Positions 45,849 through 55,550 of a DNA stretch of 64,000 nt are shown here, in pieces. The stretch comes from an uncultured Clostridium sp. Its GTDB lineage: Bacteria; Bacillota; Clostridia; TANB77; CAG-508. Location of the stretch: contig CATYUF010000002.1 of NCBI GenBank assembly GCA_958413095.1, forward strand, positions 1 through 64,000. The letters run 5' to 3'. Made by a program: the position numbers and the translations under genes. The notes under the pieces were generated by a model. The model saw nothing but the letters and a program-made list of their open reading frames with translations. It did no database searches and was not told the origin of the DNA. Each line of letters opens with the position of its first letter. Position 1 is the first letter of the stretch.

Positions 45849-45877
45849 ATTATACGAAAGGAGTTTGTTTTATGCAA
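45849..45877 (-). promoter_or_regulatory. Promoter of Bce module 2 transporter
   Basis: Minus-strand TTGCAT (45872-45877), 17 bases, TATAAT (45849-45854), about 40 bases before the ATPase start and just downstream of the operator palindrome. Confidence 0.65.
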
Positions 45878-45890
45878 TTCTTTTTGCTTA

Positions 45891-45920
45891 CATTTAGCTT
45901 ACAGTTTTGTAAGCTAAATG
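45891..45920 (-). promoter_or_regulatory. Operator upstream of Bce module 2 transporter
   Basis: Perfect palindrome CATTTAGCTTAC-AGTTTT-GTAAGCTAAATG; its core TTACA-N4-TGTAA (45899-45912) equals that of module 1. It sits 14 bases upstream of the -35 box, a typical activator position for OmpR-type regulators. Confidence 0.65.
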
Positions 45921-45921
45921 A

Positions 45922-45996
45922 CTTTTGTCTCCGACCCTAAAATCACTAAAATCATAATGATTTTGGGGTCGTGATTTTGGGGTCGGAGACAAAAAT
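45922..45996. terminator. Long hairpin after kinase gene of module 2
   Basis: CTTTTGTCTCCGACCC.AAAATCAC pairs with GTGATTTT.GGGTCGGAGACAAAAG-type sequence to form a stem over 20 bp, with TGATTTTGGGGTCG partly repeated in tandem in the loop side. It overlaps the kinase stop and separates kinase and transporter transcripts. It may be a terminator or a repeated extragenic palindrome. Confidence 0.6.
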
Positions 45997-47006
45997 CATT
46001 TTATAAAACTACTTCTTGGAAAAATAATTTTTATTTCTGTTCCTAAATTAATTTCAGAATTTAGCTCTATCCCTAATCCTAATCTAGTACAAAGTACCTT
46101 GCATAAATACAGTCCTAATCCTGTTGATTTTTTTCCATCTATTCTTCCATTTTCTCCTGTAAAGCCTTTTTCAAATACTCTTGTTATTTCTCCTTTTTTT
46201 ATTCCTATTCCATTGTCTTTTATATGTAGTATAACTTTTTCTTTTTTATCTTCACTATATATCTCTATTTTTTTATTTTCTTTTTGACTATATTTTATTG
46301 AATTTTGTATTATTTGATTTAGAATAAATGTGCACCATTTGTTATCTGTATAAACTTCTTTTTCTATATCATGTATTTCTAAATTAATTTTATTTTGTAA
46401 TAAATTTCTTTTATTTTTTAAAATTGCTGTATTTACTATTTCTTTTAAGCTAGTTTTTCTTATATAATAATCTTTTTCAACATTATTGCTTCTTGCATAA
46501 TAAAGAGCTTGTTCAATATAGTTTTCTATTTTATCTAATTCTTCATTTATACTTTTTGTTGCTTCTGATGGATTATTTTCTATTATTAATTTACTTGTTG
46601 CTATTGGTATTTTTATCTCATGAATCCATAATTCTATATATTCTTTATAATCTTCTTGTAAATATTTATATTTATTCACATTTTCTAGCATTGACTTTCC
46701 AGCATCTTGAATTATATCTTTTGTTTTCTTGCCTTCTACAAAATTTGGCATTTCCATTAGTTCAGATATTAAATATTTCTCATCTAATTCTTCTAATTTT
46801 TCATTAATTCTCTTGTAATATTTATTTTTAGTCCAATACTCTATTATTAATGCTATTATAAATAAAATTATTGGAATTATTCCTATACAAACTCTCACAT
46901 ATAATGTTGTATTGACTGTTAATAAAAATGTTTGTACTGCAAATATACTTAGAATTAAAAATATTATATATATTACCTTATCTTTTATAAAATTTTTGAA
47001 ACTCAT
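45996..47006 (-). CDS. Intramembrane-sensing histidine kinase, module 2
   Basis: A 336-residue BceS-like kinase: two membrane helices with a very short loop (TVNTTLY), His box WIHEIKIPIATSK, N box FILNQIIQNSIKYSQ, G1 IKDNGIGIKKGE and G2 GLGLYLCKVL. Overlaps the regulator gene by 4 bases. Reads transport activity of its BceAB partner rather than binding the drug itself (family knowledge). Confidence 0.93.
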   Translation of the reverse strand: MSFKNFIKDKVIYIIFLILSIFAVQTFLLTVNTTLYVRVCIGIIPIILFIIALIIEYWTKNKYYKRINEKLEELDEKYLISELMEMPNFVEGKKTKDIIQDAGKSMLENVNKYKYLQEDYKEYIELWIHEIKIPIATSKLIIENNPSEATKSINEELDKIENYIEQALYYARSNNVEKDYYIRKTSLKEIVNTAILKNKRNLLQNKINLEIHDIEKEVYTDNKWCTFILNQIIQNSIKYSQKENKKIEIYSEDKKEKVILHIKDNGIGIKKGEITRVFEKGFTGENGRIDGKKSTGLGLYLCKVLCTRLGLGIELNSEINLGTEIKIIFPRSSFIK

Positions 47007-47674
47007 TTTAACATATACCCCTGTCCTCTTTTTGTTTCTATTCTATCTTGTAAACCTATTTCATCTAGTTTTGTTCTTAATCTTGTCATATTTACAGTTA
47101 GTGTATTATCATCTATAAAACTTTCACTATCCCATAAATAATTTATTATTTCATCTCTTGAAACTATTTGGCCTTTTTTTAAAGCTAAATAGTGTAAAAT
47201 TTTTAATTCATTTTTTGTCAACTCTTTTTGTTCATCACCTCTTTCTATACAACTCTTTGATATATTTAAAATAAAATCATTACAATTTATCTTATTGGGG
47301 TTACCTTCATTATTTTGAGTTCTTTTCAAAAGACCTGCTATTTTTGCTAATAATATTTGAACATTATATGGTTTTACAACATATTGATCTGCACCATTAT
47401 TTAAACTTATTAATTCATCAATTTCACTATTTCTACTTGTTACCATTATTATTGGCAAATTTGAAACTTTTCTAATTTCTTTGCATATATATTCTCCATC
47501 TGTATATGGTAAATTTATGTCTAGCAATATTAAATCTGCATTTTCTTTTAATATATCTTGTATTGCATTTTCAAATTCTTCTAATATTTTAACTTCATAT
47601 CCATTCTTTTCTAAAAAAATTTTTAATTCTTTTCTTAGTTTTTCATCATCTTCTACTATTAATATTTTTGACAT
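47003..47674 (-). CDS. OmpR-family response regulator, module 2
   Basis: A 223-residue regulator: receiver with VEDDE pocket, LILLDINLP phospho-Asp and YVVKPYNV Lys; winged helix with LTKNELKILHYLA and DDNTLTVNMTRLRTKL. Close to the module 1 regulator in the recognition helix region, which fits the shared half-sites at both operators. Confidence 0.95.
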   Translation of the reverse strand: MSKILIVEDDEKLRKELKIFLEKNGYEVKILEEFENAIQDILKENADLILLDINLPYTDGEYICKEIRKVSNLPIIMVTSRNSEIDELISLNNGADQYVVKPYNVQILLAKIAGLLKRTQNNEGNPNKINCNDFILNISKSCIERGDEQKELTKNELKILHYLALKKGQIVSRDEIINYLWDSESFIDDNTLTVNMTRLRTKLDEIGLQDRIETKRGQGYMLK

Positions 47675-47861
47675 TGTTTTCTCCTTTATTTAGAGTTTAT
47701 TTACTTTTTCTTATTGTATAGAAAAATCATCTTTTTTTCACATTATAGCATATAAAAAAATAAAATTAAACAATTTCATTAAATTACTAGACATTTGTTT
47801 TATTTTTGTGATATTATTGTGTATGAACTTAAGAGAATTTATTTATGGAGGTAATTTAATT

Positions 47862-48284
47862 ATGTCAAAAAAATTAAAAATATTATTAATTTTACTAATA
47901 TCTTTTGTTTTAGTAAGTTTTTCAACATCTACATATGCTGTTAATATGGATTTAACTGATGATGAAGGTTCTACAAGTAATGAAGAAACATCTAATACAG
48001 GTAATACTGTTTCATCAGAAAATACTTCTAATACATCTACAAATGAATCCAGTAATTCTTCTAATGACACTACAAATTCAATAGATTCAGAAAATACTAA
48101 TACAACTTCAAACACTTCTTCAACAGGTAATAAAACTACTACTCCACCAGTTACACAAACTGTTGCCGGAAGTCAATCTAGTGGTGAATTACAAATTTCT
48201 GATATTTTAAATATATTATTAATCGTAATTGGAGTTTTATTAATTTTATTAGGAATTGCTATATTGATTAGATTAAAAAAATAG
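47862..48284 (+). CDS. Secreted Ser/Thr/Asn-rich protein with C-terminal anchor
   Basis: A 140-residue protein: signal peptide (MSKKLKILLILLISFVLVSFSTSTYA), a low-complexity Ser/Thr/Asn middle (about 30-105) and a C-terminal membrane helix ending IRLKK, like a sortase-substrate tail but without LPxTG. Start at 47862 follows GGAGGTAATT; upstream ATGs in frame add residues that spoil the signal peptide. Similar tripartite design to the next gene. Likely a surface stalk or stress protein; no domain recognised. Confidence 0.7.
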   Translation: MSKKLKILLILLISFVLVSFSTSTYAVNMDLTDDEGSTSNEETSNTGNTVSSENTSNTSTNESSNSSNDTTNSIDSENTNTTSNTSSTGNKTTTPPVTQTVAGSQSSGELQISDILNILLIVIGVLLILLGIAILIRLKK

Positions 48285-48297
48285 ATTTTAAATTTTG

Positions 48298-48330
48298 TAC
48301 CAAATCTTATAAAAGTATTAAGATTTGGTA
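48298..48330 (+). terminator. Terminator
   Basis: TACCAAATCTT and AAGATTTGGTA form a perfect 11-bp stem followed by TTTTTT, 14 bases after the Ser/Thr-rich protein gene. Confidence 0.85.
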
Positions 48331-48475
48331 TTTTTTAGTTATGGAATTTTACATTTATATCTTTTTTATTTTATGTATATTTTACTCTTTTTTTTCAATA
48401 CTATTATTATATCTTATTTGCTAATAATTTATTAAAAATATTAGTAAATATATTAATAAAAAGGAGGCAAATTTT

Positions 48476-48961
48476 ATGCATAAAAAATTATTTATTACTT
48501 TAGCATTAATCACATGTGTTGTTATGTTTTTTGCTACTAGTTGTTTTGCAGCAGATGGCGCAATGCATGATATGGGTGAATCAGCAAAAAATATAGCTGA
48601 AGATGTTAAAAATGGTGTATCTGGTGCAATAAATAATGTTGAAGGAACTACTAGAAATACTGCTGAAGATATATCTAATGGTTCTAAAAATGTAACAGGT
48701 TCTATGGAAAATACTATGAGCAATGCTAGTAATACTGTAACTGAGGGGATGAATAATACTTCTAGAGAAATGAATGATGGTATGAATAATAATACTTATA
48801 GTGCTACAAGAACTTCTGCTGATGGTACAACTACTTTTATGGGTATGGGTGCTACTGCTTGGACTTGGCTAATACTTGGTATAGCTGCATTAGCAATTAT
48901 TGCTGCCGTTTGGTATTATTCAATGCAAACCAATTCTTCTAAGTATAATAATAGAAGATAA
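48476..48961 (+). CDS. Secreted amphipathic repeat protein with C-terminal membrane helix
   Basis: A 161-residue protein: signal peptide ending SCFA-ADG, a middle (about 30-120) of degenerate 11-residue-like amphipathic repeats (SAKNIAEDVKNG, TTRNTAEDISNG, ENTMSNASNTVTEG) resembling late-embryogenesis or apolipoprotein-like helices, then a membrane helix (TWLILGIAALAIIAAVW) and basic tail. AAAAGGAGG precedes the start. Probably a cell-surface or membrane-associated stress protein; no known family is certain. Confidence 0.7.
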   Translation: MHKKLFITLALITCVVMFFATSCFAADGAMHDMGESAKNIAEDVKNGVSGAINNVEGTTRNTAEDISNGSKNVTGSMENTMSNASNTVTEGMNNTSREMNDGMNNNTYSATRTSADGTTTFMGMGATAWTWLILGIAALAIIAAVWYYSMQTNSSKYNNRR

Positions 48962-49423
48962 TATTTTATTATTTTAATAACATTATTATTAAATGATATA
49001 TCTAAATAAATATATTAAAAAGACTAAAATTACTACTAATGATATATCTAATGATTTTAATAGATGTCATAAAATAAAAATATAAAAATAAAAACTTTAA
49101 GTTTAATTTTTTCCTTTTATTTTTACTTTATGACATCTTAATTTTGTATAAAAATAAATTTATTTTAATTTTTCATTTTATATTAATTATATTTATGCTA
49201 TAATACTTTATATAATAAAAGTTCTCATCAGTCTTTTTTTAGGTTACTTTTATTTATTGTATATAAAAAATCTTATATAGGAGCAATGCAAAATCTAATT
49301 TTTCCTATACAATAAAAATAAATAATTTTACATAGTAGAGAAATAATGAAATTAAATAAAATTTAAATATCATATCTCAAAAAATATTTTAAAAAACAAA
49401 ATTAGGAGGATTTATAATTATAT
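48962..49423. other. Intergenic stretch upstream of smpB
   Basis: Holds one long hairpin (49062-49138: AGATGTCATAAA against TTTATGACATCT, with A/T-rich flanks), probably a terminator of the preceding gene. The rest is AT-rich sequence with no ORF or RNA gene that I can support. Confidence 0.6.
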
Positions 49424-49882
49424 ATGAATACAAAATTAATAGCTAAAAACCCTACTGCATATCACAATTATAATATCGAAAATAAATTAGAAGCTGGTAT
49501 AGTTCTTTATGGTACTGAAATTAAATCTATTCGAAATGGTAAAGCTAATTTAAAAGATAGCTATGCTAACATTAAAAATGGAGAAGTATTTGTTTATGGA
49601 ATGCACATTAGTCCTTATGAACATGGTAATATATTTAATAAAGACCCTTTAAGAGCTAGAAAATTACTTTTAAATAAAAAAGAAATTAATAAATTAGTTG
49701 GTCTGATTAATCAAAAAGGTTATAGCTTAATTCCTTTGAATATGTATTTTAAAGGAAATCTAGTTAAATTAGAATTAGGTATTGGTAAAGGAAAAAAACT
49801 TTATGACAAAAGACAAGATTTAGCTAAAAAAGATGCTCAAAGGCAAATTGACATAAATTTAAAATCTAAAAATTATAGCTAA
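49424..49882 (+). CDS. smpB: SsrA-binding protein SmpB
   Basis: A 152-residue tmRNA partner that rescues stalled ribosomes. Conserved pieces: [93 protein letters not shown] and the basic tail. AGGAGG precedes the start. No ssrA gene is seen next to it, although the two are often neighbours. Confidence 0.96.
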   Translation: MNTKLIAKNPTAYHNYNIENKLEAGIVLYGTEIKSIRNGKANLKDSYANIKNGEVFVYGMHISPYEHGNIFNKDPLRARKLLLNKKEINKLVGLINQKGYSLIPLNMYFKGNLVKLELGIGKGKKLYDKRQDLAKKDAQRQIDINLKSKNYS

Positions 49883-50010
49883 AATTCACTATTATCAGCT
49901 ATTTCCAGCGACTAATTTGTAGAATCTATTATATAGTATCAAAATTATTAACTTTATATTATCCAACTTTATATAAAATTATATTTATATTATATACTTT
50001 TTTCATGCAT

Positions 50011-50057
50011 AAAAAATAACTATCTTAGAAATTTAATATTCTAAAATAGTTATTTTT
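50011..50057. terminator. Terminator between smpB and fba
   Basis: AAAAATAACTAT.TTAGAA pairs with TTCTAA.ATAGTTATTTTT; bidirectional hairpin between convergent genes. Confidence 0.75.
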
Positions 50058-50129
50058 ATTATATAAGAAATATTTTTTTAATTTCAATTTTTACAACATA
50101 AATTAAAATTATTAGTTCCTCTACTTTTC

Positions 50130-51059
50130 TTATATTTTATTACTTGACCCAAACACATCTTTCATTTTATGTGATACTGTTTCTTTTACCAATTCTCTTG
50201 CAGGTGTCAAATATTTTCTTGGATCAAATGCATTTGGTTCTTCTTTTAATACTTTTCTTATTCCAGCAGTTAAAGCTAATCTTAAATCTGTATCAACATT
50301 GATTTTTGAAACTCCTGATTTACTTGCTTCTTTTAATATTTCATCTGGCACACCTTTAGCTCCAGGAATATTTCCACCATATTCATTACACATTTCTACT
50401 AATTCAGGTATAACTGTTGAAGCTCCATGTAATACTATTGGAGTATTTGGTATTCTTTCTTTTATTTCTTTTAATATATCAAATCTTAATTTTGCTTCTC
50501 CTTTAAATTTATATGCTCCATGACTTGTTCCAATAGCTATTGCTAATGAATCACATCCTGTTCTTCTTACAAATTCTTCTGCTTGTTCTGGATCAGTATA
50601 CATTGCATCTGATTCTGATACATTTACATCATCTTCAATTCCAGCTAATTTTCCAAGTTCAGCTTCTACAACTACTCCTTTACTATGAGCATAGTCAACT
50701 ACTTTTTTTGTTAATGCAACATTTTCCTCAAAATCATATTTTGAACCATCAATCATTACAGATGTGAATCCATTATCTATACACATTTTTGCTGTTTCAA
50801 AGTCTGGACCATGGTCTAAATGTATTGCTACTGGCACTTCTGGATGTTCTTCTACTGCTGCTTCTACCATTTTCATTAAATATCCTATTCTTGCATATTT
50901 TATTGCACTAGATGAAGCTTGTAATATTACTGGTGATTTATTTTCTGCTGCTGCATCCATTATCGCTTGTACTATTTCCATATTATTTACATTAAATGCC
51001 CCTATTGCAAATCCTTCTTTCATTGATTTTTCAAACATTTCTTTTGTTGTAACTAACAT
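50130..51059 (-). CDS. fba: Class II fructose-bisphosphate aldolase
   Basis: A 309-residue zinc-dependent aldolase of glycolysis. Visible: GAFNVNNMEIVQA, the zinc His pair region HLDHGPD, YDFEENVALTKKVV, AIGTSHGAYKF, LHGAST and DTDLRLALTAGI. Length is typical for the bacterial class IIB form. The start at 51059 follows GGAGGAAAAGATT; the upstream ATG overlaps that site. Single gene, with DUF1540 upstream. Confidence 0.96.
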   Translation of the reverse strand: MLVTTKEMFEKSMKEGFAIGAFNVNNMEIVQAIMDAAAENKSPVILQASSSAIKYARIGYLMKMVEAAVEEHPEVPVAIHLDHGPDFETAKMCIDNGFTSVMIDGSKYDFEENVALTKKVVDYAHSKGVVVEAELGKLAGIEDDVNVSESDAMYTDPEQAEEFVRRTGCDSLAIAIGTSHGAYKFKGEAKLRFDILKEIKERIPNTPIVLHGASTVIPELVEMCNEYGGNIPGAKGVPDEILKEASKSGVSKINVDTDLRLALTAGIRKVLKEEPNAFDPRKYLTPARELVKETVSHKMKDVFGSSNKI

Positions 51060-51141
51060 AATCTTTTCCTCCATTTCCGGCTTTTGCCTTTGTTTTGCTA
51101 TTGCTATTTTATTTCTTATTTTCTAATATGTCAAGAAAAAA

Positions 51142-51167
51142 ATGAGAAGAAAATTAATTCTTCTCAT
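51142..51167 (-). terminator. Terminator after DUF1540 gene
   Basis: ATGAGAAGAA and TTCTTCTCAT form a 10-bp stem; on the minus strand it is followed by a T-run (51136-51141), and it includes the last codons of the DUF1540 gene. Confidence 0.8.
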
Positions 51168-51321
51168 AAATATAACTTGAACACATAGATTCATCTGCCT
51201 TTTTAGTTTTACAATTCTCTATCGGAGCCACCTGTATCGCTTGCAATTTGCATAAATTTTTGTTTTTTTCATTATATTTGCAACTTTCTACTGTGCAATG
51301 TATTTTTTGATTTCCTTCCAT
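51154..51321 (-). CDS. DUF1540 small Cys protein
   Basis: A 55-residue protein, MEGNQKIHCTVESCKYN.. with Cys spacing CxxxxCxYN, LCKLQAIQVAP and C..C in the second half; this is the DUF1540 pattern (small metal-binding protein found in spore-forming Firmicutes, often two copies). AAAGGAAGATGAT precedes the ATG. It is too short for usual ORF cutoffs. Presumed zinc or iron binding. Confidence 0.8.
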   Translation of the reverse strand: MEGNQKIHCTVESCKYNEKNKNLCKLQAIQVAPIENCKTKKADESMCSSYIYEKN

Positions 51322-51624
51322 TTTATCATCTTCCTTTCCTTTTTAGAAATAAATTAAAAAAATAAATTCTAAGTTTTTGATTTCATTAAAGCTACTATTT
51401 TGCTTTTACTTTTTTAGCAAATAATATCGTTATCCATTTACTATTATGTGAATATTTTTTATTTATATTCAATATTTAAGTTTTAATATAATTTATAAAT
51501 ATATTTATTATGAATTATATTATATTTTAATATCTAAATTTTTATAATAAAACTGTTTTCTTCATTGTTTATATTGTTTTTTATTTATATCAAAGCACAC
51601 AATTCAATAATGTTTAAACTCATA
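51322..51624. other. Intergenic stretch with no visible feature
   Basis: AT-rich sequence between the DUF1540 gene and the Rieske oxidoreductase stop; I see no ORF, repeat or convincing hairpin. Confidence 0.5.
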
Positions 51625-53181
51625 TTATAATTTTGAAATATCTATTATATCCAAATCGTCATATGCTGGTTCTACTATATTTTTTCCTTTATAATTAAAT
51701 CGTGAACCATGGCAAGGACAGTCCCAAGTTTTCTCAACTTGATTCCATACAAGCAAGCAACCTAAATGCGTACATTTAGGATTTACTGCATATATTTCTC
51801 CTTTTTCGTCCTTGTATATTCCTACCTTTCTACCATTTACTTCAATTATTCCTCCTGTTTCTTTTTTTATTTTCTTTTCTACTACATCTTTTTCTTTCAA
51901 TTTATTTATAACTAATGCCTTACTAGAATCTACTAACATATTTTTCATTTCTTCATGATTTTTTATTGGTTGCATTCTTGAAGCCAAAAATATATCTTTA
52001 TATTCATTTTTTCTGCCTACTATATCATCTACAATTATATCAACTGCAACAGATGATAAAGTCATTCCCCATTTTTTAAATCCTGTTGCTACATAAACAT
52101 TTGGTAATAAGTTAGATGCTTGTCCTATATATGGTAATTTATCCAATGTTATACAATCTTGAGCATTCCATTTTGCTAATATTTTAGCATCAGGATAATA
52201 TTCTCTTGCAAATTTTTCTAATCTTCCATAACTTTCCTCATATGTTGTCTCTTTACCCGTTTTATTATCTCCACCACCTATTAATAGCACATCTTTTCCA
52301 TTATATTTCGCCTTTCTTATTGTTATATTTGGATTACTTATACTTATATACATGCCACTTGGTAATTCTTTTTTAGTTTCAATAGCAATTAAATATGACA
52401 TTGATTGATACATTTTAGCTGAATATAGCCCTTTAACTTTAAAAAATGGATAATGACTTGACATTATTACATATGATGCAGATATTGAAAAATTATCTGT
52501 TTCTACTATATATTTTTCGTTTTCTCCTTTCTTTATTTCCTTTGCTATTGTATGTGTATAAATTTTATTTCCTTTCTCTTCAATATATTTAACTAATCCA
52601 TTTATATATTTTATTGGATGGAATTGTGCTTGCTCTTTAAAACATATTCCTCCTTCTATTTTAAAAGGTAAATCAATATCTGTTACATACTCGCATTTAT
52701 AATTTAGATTTTTTAATGTTTTTATTTCTTTTTCAAGCTGTTCTATTTCTTCTTTTTTAGTAGTATAAATGTAACTATTTAGTCTTTCAAAATCACATTC
52801 TATATTTTCATTTTTTATTCTACTTTCAATTTTATTAATTGCATTTTCATTTGCTTCTAAATATTTTTTTGCTGTATCAATGCTAAATGATTCTTCTAAG
52901 TAATTGTAAAAGCTGTCATGTTGACTTGTTATTTTTCCCGTTGTTCTACCGGTTGTTCCTGAGCCAATTTCATTTTTTTCTATTATAGAAACAGTATAAC
53001 CTAATTTTGATAATTCGTAACCACAAGTAACTCCCGTTATTCCTGCTCCTATTATACATACATCTACTTCTTTTTTAGTTTCTTTTGTATTTTCATATTC
53101 TTGCTTTATTTTATCTTTTTGATTGTTTTCTAAATTATTTCTATTATCGTTTATTTTATCTTGCCATATAGATTTTCTCAT
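51625..53181 (-). CDS. FAD-dependent oxidoreductase with C-terminal Rieske domain
   Basis: A 518-residue fusion. N-terminal DAO-type oxidoreductase with the dinucleotide loop CIIGAGITGVTCGYELSKLGY, GRTTGKITSQHD and later YIGQASNLLPNVYVATGFKKWGMTLS; C-terminal Rieske 2Fe-2S domain (about 430-515) with CTHLGC and CPCHGSRFNYKG (Cys-x-His..Cys-x-x-His). The type occurs in Firmicutes as an amine or glycine-like oxidase with its own electron outlet. Ribosome binding site GAAAGGACACG. Substrate unknown. Confidence 0.88.
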   Translation of the reverse strand: MRKSIWQDKINDNRNNLENNQKDKIKQEYENTKETKKEVDVCIIGAGITGVTCGYELSKLGYTVSIIEKNEIGSGTTGRTTGKITSQHDSFYNYLEESFSIDTAKKYLEANENAINKIESRIKNENIECDFERLNSYIYTTKKEEIEQLEKEIKTLKNLNYKCEYVTDIDLPFKIEGGICFKEQAQFHPIKYINGLVKYIEEKGNKIYTHTIAKEIKKGENEKYIVETDNFSISASYVIMSSHYPFFKVKGLYSAKMYQSMSYLIAIETKKELPSGMYISISNPNITIRKAKYNGKDVLLIGGGDNKTGKETTYEESYGRLEKFAREYYPDAKILAKWNAQDCITLDKLPYIGQASNLLPNVYVATGFKKWGMTLSSVAVDIIVDDIVGRKNEYKDIFLASRMQPIKNHEEMKNMLVDSSKALVINKLKEKDVVEKKIKKETGGIIEVNGRKVGIYKDEKGEIYAVNPKCTHLGCLLVWNQVEKTWDCPCHGSRFNYKGKNIVEPAYDDLDIIDISKL

Positions 53182-53313
53182 AATCGTGTCCTTTCTAATA
53201 TTTTACTATACTTAGTATTAACACAATTATAGATTTTATAATTTTATTTTATGATATATTAATATTTTTGATAATAACATTACTATATTATTCTTTTTAT
53301 TTTATAACTAATC

Positions 53314-53354
53314 AAAAAACTATCTTTGAATTTAAAATTCCAAAGATAGTTTTC
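53314..53354. terminator. Terminator
   Basis: AAAACTATCTTTG and CAAAGATAGTTTT form a perfect 13-bp stem; it ends the peroxiredoxin remnant on the minus strand. Confidence 0.8.
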
Positions 53355-53356
53355 AG

Positions 53357-53824
53357 CTAATCTATTTCCTTTTTGCATTTTTCTTCTATATTTTTAAAAC
53401 CTAAATACCAACTTATTCCATTTCTATCTTCTCTCATTTGATTCGCTCTTTCCTGTAACTCACAATATGTTTTTGGCATTGGCATTATCACTGGTTGATT
53501 TGGAATCCAATTTGCAGCAGTCATTCCTTTACTACATTCTGATACTTGCAGTGCTTGTATTGTTCTTATTATTTCTGGTATAAATCTTCCTACATTCATT
53601 GGATATACAAATATTGTCCTTATTATTCCTCTATCATCTATTATATATACGTTTCTCACCGTTTCTGTATTACTAATATCATTTGATATCATTCCATATT
53701 TTCTTGCTATTTCTCCATTTCTATCTGCTATTATTGGAAATGATATTTGTATTCCTGTTTTGCAATATATATCATATACCCATGCTAGATGTGATGCATT
53801 ACCAAAGTTACCATTTTTTACACT
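53357..53824 (-). pseudogene. Peroxiredoxin truncated at its 5' end
   Basis: An open frame of 155 residues beginning SVKNGNFGNASHLAWVYDIY, then FPIIADRNGEIARKYGM, NVYIIDDRGIIRTIF and a C-terminal Prx6/1-Cys-like domain (IIRTIQALQVS, MTAANWIPNQPV, CELQERANQ). The N-terminal third of the thioredoxin fold with the peroxidatic PxxxTxxC loop is absent. The frame stops at TAG 53825-53827, right beside a serine recombinase gene, so insertion of that element cut the gene. I could not find the missing 5' part in the window. Confidence 0.8.
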
Positions 53825-53826
53825 CT

Positions 53827-53843
53827 AGGAAATCACATTTCCT
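53827..53843. other. Palindrome at the recombinase-peroxiredoxin junction
   Basis: AGGAAAT-CAC-ATTTCCT, a perfect 7-bp inverted repeat at the boundary between the peroxiredoxin remnant and the recombinase 3' end, is a candidate attachment-site core. Confidence 0.4.
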
Positions 53844-53868
53844 GAATGTGTTGTTTTGCTTATTCTAC

Positions 53869-55518
53869 TTAAGCACTTTCTATAAATTTCACATTATTTA
53901 ATTGTTCTTTTATAATGTTTAATTCTGAAAAATTAAAGTATATATAGATATTTTTAAATTCATCTAATTCTATTTTGTTAATTAATTCAAATAATATTTT
54001 TCTGTTTAAATTTTCTTTTTTAAAACTTAAAAAGTTTTCTATGATTTTATCAATATTCTCTTTATTTTTATTTTTTCGTTTTTTCTCTTTAATTATGCAA
54101 ATCTTTTCTTCAATACTTTTCTTTTGATTATTTAATTTTTCTCTTTCTTCTAAAAAAATTCTTGAATACCTAAAATAATCATCATTTGATATAATGCCAT
54201 TCAAATTATCAAAATACATTTTATCTATTTTTTTTGTAACATCTTCAATTTTTTTTATAACATTAGATAAATTCTGTTCTTCTTTTTTTATAATTAAATT
54301 GTAATTATCTTTACTTTTTTCATAAATTAATTTCAAAGCATTTTTATCATAATGTAAAAGGCAAATTTCTTTTATTTGATTAATCACTCTACTTTCAAAT
54401 TTACTATAATTATAATTACAAGTCCTACATTTTTTATCTTTCCCCCTTGCTAAAGCACAATCTACATATCCTATTTTTTTCTTTTTACCTCTGTAGCAAA
54501 TTCTTAACTGCCTTCCGCAATTATGACAAAATATTAGTCCTTTTAGTAATTCATCATGCTTTGGTGCTGACATACTTTTTCTACTTTTTAAAATTTCTTG
54601 TACTTTAGTAAATAATTTTTTTGATATAATCGCTTCATGAGTATTTTCAACTCTTATGTATTCGCTTTCAACCTTTTGCTTTCTTTTCTTAACTTTATAA
54701 GATACAGATACACACTTATTTTGAACTGTATTTCCAATATAGGCTTCATTTATTAATATCGCTCTTATTGATTTAGGACTCCATGTTGTTCTTTGATGCT
54801 TTTGATTTAAATATTTACTAGGAGGATCTATTCCCTCTTTATCTAAAATGTTTGAAATTTTCTGAACTCCATTTCCTTCTGAATACAGTTCAAATATCTT
54901 TTCTATTACATAAGATACATTTTCATCTATTTCTAACTTATTCTTATGTGTTTTACTTTTTCTATAGCCATATGGTGCAACACTACCTAAGTATTCACCT
55001 TTTAACTCTTTTTCTCTTAGTACTCCTTTAATTTTTTTTGAAATATCTTTTGCATACATATCATTTATAATTGCTTTAAATGGTGTTACATCATTATTTG
55101 TACTGTCTATAAATGTGTCTATTCCATCAAGGATTGAAACATATCTTACATTTTTTTCTGGAAAATAATTCTCAATATAATAACCTGTTTTTATGTAATC
55201 TCTCCCTAATCTTGATAAATCTTTAGTTATAACCATATTTATTTTTTTATTTTCAATATCCTCAATCATCCTATTAAAATTTGGTCTATCAAAAGTTGTT
55301 CCAGAAATACCATCATCTTTGTATTCATCTATAAATATAAGCCTATTTTCCTTTATATATCTTTGCAATATATCCCTTTGATTTGATATACTATCACTTT
55401 CTAGCTTGTCGCCATCTTCACGAGATAAACGAATATAAATGCCTACTTTGAAAATTTTATTAAACTCTATTCCGATTGCTAAAAACCATTTTTTCACGCT
55501 CCCTTTTGTTCCTAGCAA
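53869..55518 (-). CDS. Large serine recombinase
   Basis: A 549-residue site-specific recombinase of the large serine type (TndX/TnpX-like). Resolvase domain: GIYIRLSREDGD with the nucleophile Ser, QRDILQRYI, DDGISGTTFDRPNF, MVITKDLSRLGRDY; then a recombinase domain (APYGYRKSKT, ..RTTWSPKSIRAILINEAYIG), zinc ribbon (CHNCGRQLRI..CALARGKDKKCRTC) and a long coiled coil. The start at TTG 55518 is uncertain: family members begin near KVGIYIRLS, about 24 residues downstream, but no ATG lies there. It sits beside a cut peroxiredoxin gene and so probably moved this element. Confidence 0.9.
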   Translation of the reverse strand: MLGTKGSVKKWFLAIGIEFNKIFKVGIYIRLSREDGDKLESDSISNQRDILQRYIKENRLIFIDEYKDDGISGTTFDRPNFNRMIEDIENKKINMVITKDLSRLGRDYIKTGYYIENYFPEKNVRYVSILDGIDTFIDSTNNDVTPFKAIINDMYAKDISKKIKGVLREKELKGEYLGSVAPYGYRKSKTHKNKLEIDENVSYVIEKIFELYSEGNGVQKISNILDKEGIDPPSKYLNQKHQRTTWSPKSIRAILINEAYIGNTVQNKCVSVSYKVKKRKQKVESEYIRVENTHEAIISKKLFTKVQEILKSRKSMSAPKHDELLKGLIFCHNCGRQLRICYRGKKKKIGYVDCALARGKDKKCRTCNYNYSKFESRVINQIKEICLLHYDKNALKLIYEKSKDNYNLIIKKEEQNLSNVIKKIEDVTKKIDKMYFDNLNGIISNDDYFRYSRIFLEEREKLNNQKKSIEEKICIIKEKKRKNKNKENIDKIIENFLSFKKENLNRKILFELINKIELDEFKNIYIYFNFSELNIIKEQLNNVKFIESA

Positions 55519-55550
55519 TCACCTGCTTAGAAACTATTTTAAACTGTAAT

